A stretch of 64,000 nt of DNA from Polytrichum commune. Taxonomy: Eukaryota > Streptophyta > Polytrichopsida > Polytrichales > Polytrichaceae. A program made the position numbers and the translations under genes. Below the pieces are notes generated by a model. That model had not been told where the DNA came from and ran no database searches. It saw only the letters and a list, made by a program, of their open reading frames with translations. The DNA is taken from the NCBI GenBank assembly GCA_950295325.1, contig OX485807.1:52544440-52608439 (forward strand), given 5' to 3'. Within the stretch, counting starts at the first letter, position 1; every line of letters begins with the position of its first letter. Of the stretch, positions 32,301 to 44,580 are shown piece after piece.

Positions 32301-35300
32301 ATAATTTATATATCTTTGAAGCTCGTTCAGGCTATATCTGTATAGATGGAGTCACAAAGAGTGGTGTAGAAGTGCACTTTATCAACCTGCGTAAACATTG
32401 TTTACACAATTGTTTTTGTGGATTCAAGTGTCTTAATTTACTAGGTTAGTGGTCGTCCCATGATCAGCTCAGTGTTTAAAAATGCATACATGCAGAATAT
32501 ACATTTCTTGTGTTTTTATGGATCATATTGTGCTGGCTATACCACTACAATAGTCCATTGTCTATAATGTAGTCTTGCAGTAGACTGTAATGACAAGATT
32601 GGTGGAAGTCTGAGCCTTGTTGAAATATGGACCTACAGCACACAAAAGAGATATTGCACGCGCAGAGGATGCGCTGATGGTTCCATATGGAACAGAAGTG
32701 GTTGGAATGCAACGTGACTGGAACGAGGAGCTGCAATCTTGTAGGGAGTTTTCACGTGATAATCTGCAAGATAGGTAGGATAAGTGAGCGCTAGAGTGAG
32801 TTGACACTACCAATTCCATGCGCACAGAGTGAGTTTTATGCCATGATCTTGGTTGTGGCTGATGCATGAAGCAGTTTGTACCTCATTCCTTGATCTTATA
32901 TGACCGCAAACATTTGCATCAAATGCTGGGTATTGTGCTTGACCTCTCTTGTTGTCAGGTGATTAACAGGAGGCTTGACTTTGTGTGGTGTGCAGGATAA
33001 TGAGGGATAGGGCACTGTATAAGGTAAATTGCGATTTTGTAGAAGCTGCAACCAAGGGAGCAAAAGCAGTAATAAGTCGGTGTATACCTCCCATCAACCC
33101 CACAGATCCCGATCGATTCCACATGTGTGTGCCTAACCTATTCGTTTGGTTCAGTGTCTGAGGTTGTTATTCTACACAGATGGGTTAAAGCTTGTAAATG
33201 CAGTTATAAACAAGTGGAAATATCTACGATTGGTAACTTTCTCTTTCAATGCGGTCAACTATTGCCTATAGAAAAGGATCCTAGTAGTACTGAGTTTTTT
33301 GTGATAATCCCTTCACGTAAAATTCTATCTCTGGCAGGTATGTGCACAACAACATATTTTTCAGCTTTGCTGTGGATGGAGATTTCTCCCTCATGCAGCA
33401 GATGAGAGAACAAAAGGTACAGACAGATGATGTGCCGAAGGAGACAGCCAATGCATCTAATGGAGATGTTACACCAGATGTTACCGAAAGTCAAAAGAGT
33501 GACACATCTGCAAATGAGGATGCAAATGCAGCTCCTACTTCTGTTGTAGAAAGTGAGCAGGCTACATATGCATCTGCCAACAATGATTTGAAGGGGACAA
33601 AGGCTTACAATAATGCAGATGTGGCCGGCCTCTACACTCTTGCTATGGCCATAATCGATTTTCGGGGTCACAGAGTAGTTGCACAGGTGGGTGTTGTCAT
33701 CAACTACCAAGGCAGCAGCCTTGTTCCAGGATTTAGTTGGCAATCACATAGATTATTTTACATATTCTAGATGAAAAGTCATGTCTGATATTAAGGTTGT
33801 TTTCTGTGGAATGCAGAGTATCATACCTGGAATCCTCCAAGGGGACAAGACCGAATCACTACTCTATGGTTCTGTCGACAATGGCAAGAAAATTGCCTGG
33901 AATGAAAAGTTTCATGCAAAGGTAAGCTATATGTCTTGTCTAGAATATGCTTTGGCTTGATTATCATACTGTTTGAAGATATAAGTATTAACTTTGAACT
34001 CACTTTTGTGTGGGAGTTGGTCCTCTATGATTTCCCATATTCTGTTTTCTATTTTTGGTGCATGCTCAAAGGGATTGCAACAAGTTTAAATTGTCCTTGT
34101 TGAAACAGGCCTTAGAAGCAGGAAAGAAGCTGCATATTAAGGAGCACACTGTGTTGGATGGGACTGGAAAGTCCATTACCATATGTGCTCCAGTTGAATG
34201 CAAGGGTATCGTTGGCAGTGATGACCGGTGGGTGGTTCCTTATCATGTAAATACATTCCTTTGGGAGGATATAAGCAGTAGATTCAGGAATAAAAGGACT
34301 ATCAGTACTTAAGGAACACCTATTGGAGAAAACTATTTCATACGTGGTGAAGGCAGAGATTAAAGAATGCCTGGGTTGCTGGTTTTTGCAGACACTACAT
34401 GCTAGATCTGATGAGAACAACCCCAAGGGACGTCAATTACACAGGTCCTGGGTCCCGCTTGTGTGTCCTTAGACCAGAGCTGGTGGCCATGTTTTGCCAG
34501 GTAATTTTTTCATGCACAGTAAATTTTCGATTATGATGTCACAGGCCAGATTCTCCAAAGTGGAATGATCAGTTTCTCGTGAGCTGTTTAATTGAACTGG
34601 ATGTGGGTGTATCGAGATTCTGATTGAAGTGATTTTTTCGCTCATGTTGACACTTGATCCCTACAGGTTGAGGCTCTGGAGCGAGTAAAGAAACATAAAG
34701 AAGAGGGAGCAGAGGGTGATGAAAAAGATCTCATCCAAGAGGAGCTTTCAAAGATTGTACTCAATCCCAATGTTTTCACGGATTTTAAAGTAGCTGGTAG
34801 TCCTGAGGTTGGTGCCAACCTAAATTCAAAGGATTTTTTTTTTTCATGTGAATAATTTTTTAAGGACTTTCTGTAGGATGGAAAGTTAACTGAGCATGTT
34901 TTTCTCTCTTTTAATCTGGCTGTGACACTTATTAGTTTTTGGTGAATTTGAAATAGAGGATTCAAATGTAGAGGATATGCTTATTTTATTATTGTAAAAT
35001 TTCATAATTTTACAATATTATACGATTGCACTGATGAATTTGTCGTTGTAATTCTGGTGTTTTCACAACACAGGAGATTGAAGCAGATGAAGAGCTCGTG
35101 AGAAAGGCAGGGAAGTACCTGAAGGATACAGTAATTCCTCGGATGGTAGTGGATTTGAGTAGTTTGGAGGTGTCACCCATGGATGGGCCTACTTTGACTG
35201 ATGCACTTCACACTCATGGCATCAATATCCGATACCTTGGTCAAGTAAGAATGCCTTACTATTGTGATTTCTGCTTAAGACAATGAGGACAGTGTAGTAA

Positions 35301-38300
35301 CTGATGGTAGTTCGCAGAAAACATCTTGTAGTATATGTAAAAATCTGGTCCAGACAGTCTTCAAAGACACTTGGGTGGTAATGGACATGAACGTGCATAT
35401 AAATACCAAAGCTTCTCTGTTTGTTAGCAGATCACTGATGAAGTTTGTACTGATGATATTGGTATTTATGGAGGTGTATGGGTAGTTAAGGCTTTTAGCA
35501 CATAATTGGTGACAATAGAAGACTTATGGATGGAAATCTCTTGAGTTTGCCAGGTAGCGAAATGGGCAGACCATTTACCCCACATCTGGGATTTGAGCAT
35601 CGTGGAAATGGTCGTTCGATCTGCTAAACACGTTCTCAAGGTTTGTCGCCAAGAAGCTTGTCAAATTCAGTGCTTACATTGTCTGGAGATGCATTTGTGG
35701 TGATGGCAAATTCCTGTATCTCAGGTTCTTGTAATTGGCACTTGGGAGTTTGTAATTGTCCCTGATATTCCATTTGTGCATTGCAGGGTGTTCTGAGAGA
35801 GACTCTGGATCAAGATGTTGGTGGAGCAATTGCCCATTTTTTCAATTGTTTAGTTGGGCCAGAGTCAGTGAAACCAACTTCTGAAAGTACTGCTATCTCT
35901 AGTGAGAAATCTGATGTCAAAACATCATCTGTAAGTGCAAACTAGCTTCCTTTGACCGCAAAGATTGTTACGTGAAATTTGCTAATGCACTGTGTTGCTC
36001 AAAAGACCATTGCATATATACATATGAGTGAGGTCTACATGCACTCTACAACTTTCACCTTGCTGTATTTGGATTCATTTTGATGTTGTGGCTCAATCTT
36101 TCACAGAAGCAGGAAAACATGACATCAACAGAGGCATCATCACCAGATATCCGGCCCTCATATCTATGCATAACGCCTGACCTCGTCTGGTCTGATATTG
36201 AGGAAAGTGTTAAGTTCAAATATCAGGTATGGCTCTTTGTCCAACCCATATTTGTCTCCTACAGACATTTGGCTGCTTGTTTACCTATTTCTTGTTCCAA
36301 CATAATTAAGCTTCTCTGCAAAACTAATTTTTCCATCTTTTAAAGAATCATCTTTGCGCGCCTTTCTTGAGCTGTCCGATATGCTGTATTGGTACTGGAC
36401 CTCACATGCCATGTGTGGAAATTCACAGTTTGATTTGCCAAAGGACGTCAGATCAAGGATACGCAAAATCTCTACATTCCGAAACCTTAGTCAAAAGGTA
36501 AGCTCTTTACTCTGGTGGTAACGTTATGTATGTATGATTTGTTCTTGATATTCATTTGCTTCAGCAAGTGCAGAAATGTGTCTAATTGCCATATTGGTGG
36601 CAGATGGGAGTGATGTTGGCAGCTAGGAAATACGACTTTGAGTCAGATGCCCCTTTCAATACAACAGATATACTGGACTTGCAGTCAGTAGTCAAGCACT
36701 TGTCTCCTGTTTGTGTTGATGCCCGTGACCTCTTGGAAAGTGGGAAGCTGCGTCTAGCACAAGTAAGTAATTTTCAGCCTTCGCCTAAAATTATTGAGAT
36801 GTTTTCTTGTTTGTTCTGTTGTGTGAAGGTGTGTTCACCTGTTCACTTGATCTGTCTGGATTTTCTTTTTGTGACTCTGCCACCATGCCTTAAAAACACC
36901 TCAACCAGTAGCATTCCAATAGAATGTACCTGCAACTAACAATTCGAGGAATGCAAGTATATCGCTGCTCTCATGTTGTCCTTGTAAGCCTAATATGCCA
37001 CGGCAAAATAAAGTTGCCCTTGTAGTTTTCCTCACACTTAAAGTGGATTGCTTGAACCTGCTATTTGGTTTCAACATGAAACAATCATTTCCATGTTGAC
37101 TGACACATTTTAACTCACCTGGCTGGTGATACTTTATATAAGCTGGGTATACCTCTGTGCGTCCTGTGAGTATTCTATTGAATGTTTCTATGTCTTAGTG
37201 TGTGTATTCCTCAAAGTCTCAAAATTATTGTGCTTAACCATAAGGATTTAGTTACTTGCACAAGAAGTTTGAATTTAAAATGTCATTTGTGTTTTGAAAA
37301 TCTCGGTCCTGGATTTTATGTCGTAGATTGTAATTTTTTTGTAATTAGCAAAAAAGTTGGTAGGTTTAGGGTGTTACTGAACCACTAGGTGTAAAGATAG
37401 TAAGGTGTTTTGAGTCGGGTTATGGAGACCAAAAAAGGACTGCCTTGTGGCCTGGGAACAGGTTGGCTTAACCACGCGGGTGAAGCTCTTGGGAACCCCG
37501 CATCCACCCCAGTGGTTCCGCCTTCATCAAGTTAACCCCCTCCCTTGTCTTCCCCCTTCAGATTGCTTGCACGCTTTCATAGTTTCTCATGTGTCATGCT
37601 GCATGCCATCCTAAAAGAATACTTTGATGTTTACCTTGTACTAATATCTGTCAAGCCTTTTAGGGTAGGTATCCTGAAGGTGTCATGCTTATGAGGTTTT
37701 AGTCTTATTGTGTGTACCATATGGATTGTAATGAGAATGGGCAAGTTCTGACCGCCATAACTGAAAATACCTCAAGGTTTAGTGTGTAGTGTTAAGATGT
37801 GCAGTGGAAAGGGTCAGATGATTATTTCAATTCTCATGGTTTTAGTGAATAGTGGTTTCAGGAGTTGCCTAAATATTGAAAGTCTGGTACATATGAGTAA
37901 GCAAGTTAATTTTAGATTTTGAATGTTGAAATTGCCCGTGTTTCACTTGTTGGCTTCCTGATTTTACCCACCATGAACTCAGATGCCTTTTTTTGGTTGT
38001 GTAATTCCTTTTGTATTCCTTTCAATATATTTTGGGACATGAGGTTTGCTATATATTCAGCTTGCTGCAATAACAGCAAGATTGTACTTGGGGAATTTGT
38101 GTTTTTTGAATCACTACTTATGAGGATTATTCTTGATTTGTGCAGGGGAAGCTGAATGAGGCCTATGAGTCATTTTCAGAAGCTTTCACAATTCTACAGC
38201 AGGTAATGCATCTGGAGAAAGCAACTCTTGTGTTGAAGTGGACCAATCATCTGAGCTTGTTACAGTAAGGAAGTACATACAAAATGAGTGATTATGAAAA

Positions 38301-38608
38301 GTGATACATATAAGAGCAGGTCAACCATATCTGCCTGGAAGGTGAGATTGCAACTGTAAGCTTGTGGACTGAGGAAATATATGGACTTCTTATGTGCACT
38401 ATTGTGATTCCAGGTTTGTGGACCAATGCACCGGGAGGTTGCTAATTGCTGCCGGTACTTTTCAAAACCTTTAATGTAGCTTGCACTTGTGCATGAAATG
38501 CTAAAGTCTCTGTTGTGTGTTTTGTGTTTCACTTTGTTCCTGGTGAAGATATTTTTGAAGCTTTGCACTTTTCAGCACCAATGATTGGTGCAAGAAACAT
38601 ACCTGCTT

Positions 38609-38651
<43 letters not shown>

Positions 38652-41472
38652 ACAATTGTCATAATTTTTATAATATTAGTCGATTGCATTTTAAACATTG
38701 TGATGTTGTACTGTGTTGCAGATATTTAGCCATGGTTCTATATCATGCTGGGGACATGGCAGGGGCAATTATGCAGCAACACAAGGAGCTCATAATCAAT
38801 GAGCGTTGCCTGGGAGCTGATCATCCCGACACTGCCCACAGGTGCCCACAACTTCTTTCCCTAAACATTCTTAATCTAAAGCATTAGCAGAACAGTTACG
38901 TTGAGATATTGGTACTTTGAGTCTTCATTCATGGGTCGTGGCACTAGCCCATTCATTCCCTGGGTCCCACTGGGCTAGATGTGTTTGATAACCCTGCAAA
39001 GCAGGTTGCAATGAACTTGTAAGTTGATGTTATGAGTGCTTTCTCATTTCTGTGGATTGTCATTTCACTGACTGTTCAATAATCCTTGTTTGTTTGTTTG
39101 TTCTTTTACCTTGAATAAGTGAACTCCATCATTAATGACTGTCAAATGACAAATTGCTTTGTGGTCTGATACAGCTATGGCAACATGGCGTTATTTTATC
39201 ATGGGCTGAACCAAACAGAGCTTGCACTACGTCACATGGCACGTACATTACTTCTGCTCAATGTATCATGTGGATCAGATCACCCAGATGTTGCAGCTAC
39301 GTTTATCAACATCGCAATGATGTATCAGGACATAGGAAAAATGAACGTTGCTCTCAGGTACCTGCAAGAAGCTCTAAAGAGAAATGAGCGGCTACTTGGT
39401 CATGAACACATCCAAACTGCAGTCTGCTACCATGCTCTGGCCATTGCTTTTAACTGCATGGGAGCGTATAAACTCTCTTTACAAGTAAGTTTTGCTCTGC
39501 CCCTTTCTCAATCCTCTTTATAGGCTGATGCAAATGTAGGATCTCCTCACTTGCATGTGGCAGTGAGTGGGAGAGGAGGGGCATCTCATATCTAGACTCG
39601 AGAACCTTATGTTCCTTTCCTCTGTACTTTGAAAGGTGGCTGTTCCTGAATTGACAAACTACTAGATTCTTGCACACCAAACGTGCAATATGTCAATGTT
39701 GATACTTTTGTCTCTCTCAAGCAAGTACCTGTATAATCCAGAGCTCAGATTCAGCAATTTGAAAATCTAGTCCATTTCCTGTTTGTGAAAGCTGACAGGG
39801 TGTTGGTGTTGATGATTGTTGCAGCATGAAAAGAGCACTCACACCATACTGCTCAAACAACTTGGTGAAGATGACTCAAGAACTAAAGACTCTGCCAACT
39901 GGATTAAGACTTTCCAAATACGGGACATACAGGTATGTGCTGATATATGTAGATGATGGTTCATAATGGTGCAATTACTAGACTTAAAAGTTGGTAATTT
40001 CTTCTGACTGGTTTGTGTGGTAGTTCACAAAAGGCTGTGTATATTACTGTAAAATTCCTACTGGTTGGGGTGTGCCAGTGATCCCTGAGACGCTGGTTAT
40101 ACAATCATGATGCTAACATTCTTAGTTCGATCCTTTTGCAGGCTAATGCTCAAAAGCAAAGGGGCCAACAAGCGGTCAATGCTGCCTCTGCACAGAAAGC
40201 TGCAGAAGCTCTAAAGGTTGTTGTATTAAAAATATCATCATTGTTTTGTTGTTGGGTGCCGATCTTGCAAGTAGTGATGCATAACATTCTTAAGTAATCT
40301 GGTTAACCTAAGAATTGTTTTGTTGTTGGGTGCGGGTTTTGCAAGTAGTGATGTATAACATTCTTAAGTAGCCTAGTAAGGTTCCAATGCAAACAGAAAA
40401 ATTCTTAAGTAATCTGGTAAACCTAAGAATTATCCCATATGGGGGACCACCTCTTGAACTGAATCTTGGTACAGTAAACTCTCTCTAAACTAATATCCTT
40501 GGGACCGGCCGGAAGATATTAGTTTATGGAGGATATTAGTTTACACAAATTATATGGGGGGTAACAAATTATACGGGGCCTGTGCCCGCATATTAGTTTA
40601 GAGAGAATATTAGTTTACACAGTATTAGTTTAGAGAGAGTTTACTGTAGATGGAAAAAGGCTGTGTCTGAAGACAGGCAGCAATGAGGTGTTTGACTAAT
40701 GAGAGCTTGCCGCTTGCCTATGCTCGGCATTTGTATATGTGCTCAAGGACATTCATTTCTGAAAATTTATTCTTGAAGTTGGAGTAAAAAGAGAACGTCC
40801 TCCTACATGCTCAAGAATGCTGTGTGAGCACATCCTATAAAAGACCTCTTTTTATTTTGTGAGTCATTCAAAATTGAACACTGTCTGTTGTTCATCTACA
40901 CAACCTCATGAAGTTAGTGCTGTGACTTTGGGCATAAACAGGCGAGACCCGATTTGGTACAAGCATTTCAACAAGCAGCTGCAGCCAGCAGCAGTGTGAA
41001 TCGAGGCTCCATGGGGAGGGCAGCCGAGAATGCACCAAGAGCAAGGGGCACAGATGAGAGGGCTGTGCGAGCTGCAAATGAAGTGAGGAAGAAGGCGGCT
41101 GCAAGGGGTCTGAATGTGCGCCCTCAGGCACCCACCCAAAGTGTTCCACCTCTTGGCGATTTACTGAGCCTTATCAATAGTGGAGTTGCAGGCAAAGCTC
41201 CCCTCGCCAGCAGTACTCCTAGTTCAAGCGGCGCCAGAGGGGCAGGAAAGGGTGCACAGGCTGCACGACCAGAAAGTAGTGGGAAGAAGGCAACAACAGC
41301 TGCGTCAGCTGCTCGCCCCGGTCCAGTTTCTGCAGTAGCAAATGGACCTGTGGGCCTACCAGCAGCAGCTCCTTCTGTGGATTTGCCAAACCCATCACCG
41401 ATCGGCTTGGGAAATGGCTTGGGGGGGCTTGAAGCAAAGAAGAAAAAATCGAGGTCAAAGAATGTTGCCTAG
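29312..41472 (+). CDS. FMT: Clustered mitochondria protein (CLU / FRIENDLY), 28 coding exons, 1447 aa
   Basis: Cytosolic RNA-associated protein needed for normal mitochondrial distribution in plants (Arabidopsis FRIENDLY). Coding exons: 29312-29693, 30026-30087, 30320-30509, 30665-30790, 30915-30959, 31227-31389, 31538-31731, 32148-32249, 32639-32774, 32996-33124, 33338-33686, 33817-33921, 34109-34227, 34392-34500, 34667-34807, 35074-35244, 35554-35640, 35787-35930, 36107-36226, 36429-36497, 36604-36762, 38146-38202, 38414-38454, 38722-38841, 39175-39484, 39825-39932, 40142-40216, 40942-41472. Phases fit throughout. Order: Lys/Pro/Glu-rich N-terminus; CLU_N region (about 128-211, [19 protein letters not shown]); central CLU domain (about 390-745, [28 protein letters not shown]); TPR region (about 1050-1250, [34 protein letters not shown]); Ala-rich tail ending in KKKKSRSKN. 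Length is close to the usual ~1400. Introns have GT-AG ends; the donor after 34807 (GTTGGT) is weak. Confidence 0.93.
36763..38145 (+). other. Longest CLU coding-region intron
   Basis: A 1383-base intron between the exons ending RLAQ and starting [10 protein letters not shown]. It holds a GC-rich island around 37430-37560 (CCACGCGGGTGAAGCTC, CCGCATCCACCCC) that differs from the surrounding AT-rich intron and may be a transposed fragment; no family was recognised. Confidence 0.6.
38611..38651. repeat. Compound (GT)n(AT)n microsatellite in a CLU intron
   Basis: Ten GT units followed directly by ten AT units, 70 bases before the next exon's acceptor. Confidence 0.95.
40472..40646. mobile_element. 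Emigrant-like (pogo-type) MITE in the last CLU intron
   Basis: This 175-bp element has perfect 24-bp terminal inverted repeats starting CAGTAAACTCTCTCTAAAC, flanked by TA on both sides (40470-40471, 40647-40648). The terminal repeat strongly resembles that of the Arabidopsis Emigrant MITE (CAGTAAAACCTCTATAAA...), which is mobilised by pogo-like transposases. Subterminal copies of ATATTAGTTTA repeat inside. It is inside a spliced intron, so the CLU frame is untouched. Confidence 0.85.
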
Positions 41473-43592
41473 AACGGTGGTGTCGTTGTAGTCGTCTCCT
41501 TGCCATCCACCTCCATAGGTTTTGGTTGCACTCGTCCATTTTTGCAGTTCAATGTGGAGTTCAATTGTAGGACATAATTTCAGGTGTGCACAACAGGTTG
41601 CCTCGAAAGACGGCCGGCAACATTTTAGCAGCGCCGTAGAAAGGGAGTTTGTAGCTCCTTTAATTAGCCTTGTGCCCTCCGGCATTCTGGCAGTCTTTCG
41701 GTGTAGATTATACCGAGGTATTTGCCTCACTAAGCTCCTGCAAGAGCTTACGAGTTGGAGTGCCATGGGGTCCACAGATGTTCACCTGTGGTCGTCCATA
41801 GCTGGAATTCATAATCATTGTGGGCACACACATCTCTTCCCAACACTAGGTCAGCTTCTAAGTCTCACATGCTTGATGTAATTATTTGCATACAAGCGAT
41901 TAGTAAACCATGTCCCTGAGATTGCTTGGCCTGAGTAATGTTTCTCTTTCTCTGTGTCCCCATGCCTTTCACATTGTGCTTTAATGAAGATTGTCAAGTC
42001 TTGAATGTTTTCTACTTTAGTCCTGGATCTTTCCCACTTATTTAGATACTCTGTCCCTGATCATGTACAAGGTTGCCGAATTCCAGCATTGTTTAACTTA
42101 GTTTGCAGTTTTATGATGAGGGATACTTCATAGATATCATTGTTTTAGATATTATGGAGTGTTAATTATCTACACATTACAAAGTGGTGCTTTTCCTACT
42201 CTTGAAGGATTCTTGCAGTGAGGATTGGACGTAGGGAAGTGCCATTGCAGATGAAAAACTATGGTAAGCACAATCCTCCAGGAGAGGTAAGAATATTGTT
42301 ATTGTTATCATTGAATTATGGGCTTGATGTTGACCTGATGCACACATGAGGTGTGACTGCCCTTGGTTCCAACTTGAAACTTCAAACAGAAGCTGTCTGA
42401 TCTTCAAATATCTTTCGAATTCCCAGATTGTGAAATCAAATTGTGATATTCTCAACGAGATACCTGGCAATGGAGCTTGGGCATTGGGTTTATAAGTATC
42501 TTGGTCAACTTACTAGGTGATACTGTAACTTCAGTAGGTCAGCCTCCAAAGCAATCATGCTGCTTTACTTTAATTACAGGTGACTAAGTTACAAGTTCTC
42601 GAAACACCTTCGTCTCAAAAAAACCCATGATCTTTTGTTCCACCTCGAAGGCCTTTTTCTGTGTTTTGGCCTGTCACCTTGTGACCCCCCTGCACCCTCC
42701 ACTCTGTTCATACTAAGCTATACTTATAGTTAAGTTACTCACAAACACTGGAAGCAGCTTGTGTTCTTGTGCTTTGAGTTCATGTAAGCTACTTATTCTC
42801 TGTGCAGGCTTGACACTACATTTCTCACTTAGAAATGCTGGCTGAATAACACCTAAAAATCCAATAGCTAGATACTTTTGTGCACTTGGAGTTGCCCACA
42901 ATTGGCACACACGCCCTAAGAATTCCATAATTCAGATTATGATTTGGTCCATCAATTGCTGTGTTTTAGTGTATTTGTAAACTAGCTAGCTAGATAGTCA
43001 TATATGCCAGCTTTTGAAGGAAGCAAGCACAAAACTCAAAGAGCCAAGACTCTTTGGAACTCGGACTGACCAATCTATACTGACACAGCCCTTGAGCAGA
43101 GGGAGGAGGTAGATGGAGGGTGATCCTCTTTTACCTATGGGTTTTGAATGGATTTAACATGAGTTTATAATCTACTCTGGGTGCCTCTTATAGGAAAGAT
43201 GATTGAGGTTCTGATATTAGCTGCAAACGTGGTTATTTCCAACATGAACCAAAATGGCCCAAGTGACACGGTGTCGAAGGGAGCACATTTTCTTTCAAAT
43301 TGGTTGAATTAATAGTATCTTCCAGTGTGTTTCTGTGTTCAGAAGTCTCAACACAAAGCTGGTTGGCGATTGGCACTTCTTGTAGCAGCAACCCTGAAAC
43401 ATTATTGAATCAACATAAATGAATTACTACATCCACACCAGAGTCTTCCAACTCAGAGTCATGTGGGCTCTTCATTGCTGCAATATGAGAATGGAACTGG
43501 TTAGGAATATTGTCCACACAAGTAAAACACGAGTTGCAGAAAGTCAATGAAGATGCATCCAAATTCAAGAGACTTTGGTGTCATATAACTTA
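41473..43592. other. CLU 3' UTR and intergenic DNA, no further gene seen
   Basis: The first few hundred bases after TAG 41470-41472 are probably 3' UTR; no poly(A) site could be fixed. Short frames beyond show no recognisable family. Confidence 0.5.
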
Positions 43593-43594
43593 TA

Positions 43595-44578
43595 CAGTCA
43601 AGACTCTATAAGTGTTACCCCTATAAGCGTTATAATTTCATATATGTTAAGAAAATTTTACTCCCCTACAAAAACACAATTGGTAAGACTCGTGAGTGTT
43701 ATGTGTTAAGTGTTATAACATGCTCTACTCCCTTCTTTTGTTAATTGCACCTTTATAAGTGTTAATTTTGAGAAAATCAAGGTAATAATATATGAGAGCA
43801 TACATTTTAAAGTTGTAATCACATTTATCCCATGTTCTTTGCGAACAATTCAAAATTGTTGGAGGCACACGGGTGTTCTTTCGATCTCTATTGAGAGGGA
43901 GATAGAGGAAGCTAGGCGCTTGGTAGAGGTTGATGAAGTTGCTACTCTACTTCATCAATTGACGTTGTTGTCATCTGATAGTGAGGTGGGTGACGTGATG
44001 AATGCTCATGAATACCTCAATTATGAGATGGAGATTGATTTAAACAACCCCTATGAACCAACCGGTGAGGAGTTTTTGGATATGTATTTCTCAAAACCTC
44101 AAGAAATTGATGTTGATGAGGTCATGGTTGATGTGGTAGAAGAAGTTGTAGGATTTAGTGTTGCTGAGCGTTCTCTAGAGACTTTGAAGAAAATACTTTG
44201 AACAAAGACCAAATGATGCCCTATCACACATCAAGAGCATTCAAGGACTCCAGAAGGAAGTTTCATCTCATCATTTGGAAGCTTCTCGTCACATTACTCT
44301 AGACTCTTTCTTTCAGTTAGTTTAGTTGGAAGAATTTCCTCAAATTACTACTATATAGATTATTTATTTCAATTAGTTTAGTTGAATTATGTATAATCAT
44401 TTGTACTTTTACTTTTTACTTTATAAAACATCATGTTCTTCATTTTCGGAAATTTTAAGTGTTATTTCTATAAATGTTATTAACCATCGGTATGAATCCT
44501 ATAAGCGTTACTTGTCATAATTCTATACATGTAATTTTTTGCTACTCCCAACCTGTAACATTTATAGAATCCTGACTG
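43595..44578 (+). mobile_element. Second pogo/Tigger-like transposon, deletion derivative
   Basis: The ends read CAGTCAAGACTCTATAAGTG (left) and, on the minus strand, CAGTCAGGATTCTATAAATG (right), with TA outside both (43593-43594, 44579-44580). Subterminal sequence repeats the motif TATAAGCGTTA. The 984-bp body keeps only a C-terminal transposase fragment on the plus strand. Terminal repeats and the protein fragment differ from those of the element at 23150, so it is a separate family member. Confidence 0.85.
43839..44201 (+). pseudogene. C-terminal remnant of a second pogo/Tigger-type transposase
   Basis: The open frame contains RTIQNCWRHTGVL, the typical C-terminal Tigger/pogo motif. A long acidic segment follows (EVGDVMNAHEYLNYEMEIDL, EEFLDMYFSKPQEID, VDEVMVDVVEEV). 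The first codon in the frame is TTG, not ATG, so the piece is either a last exon behind an acceptor or a truncated gene. DNA-binding and DDE catalytic regions are missing. Confidence 0.7.
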
Positions 44579-44580
44579 TA

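Noticed and set aside
37430-37560. GC-rich island in a CLU intron as a tRNA or SINE
   Set aside because: No B-box match and no cloverleaf could be drawn by eye.
41219-41775. Minus-strand 106-codon frames antisense to the last CLU exon and its 3' flank
   Set aside because: Shadows of the Ala-rich CLU coding sequence and its UTR; no family similarity.
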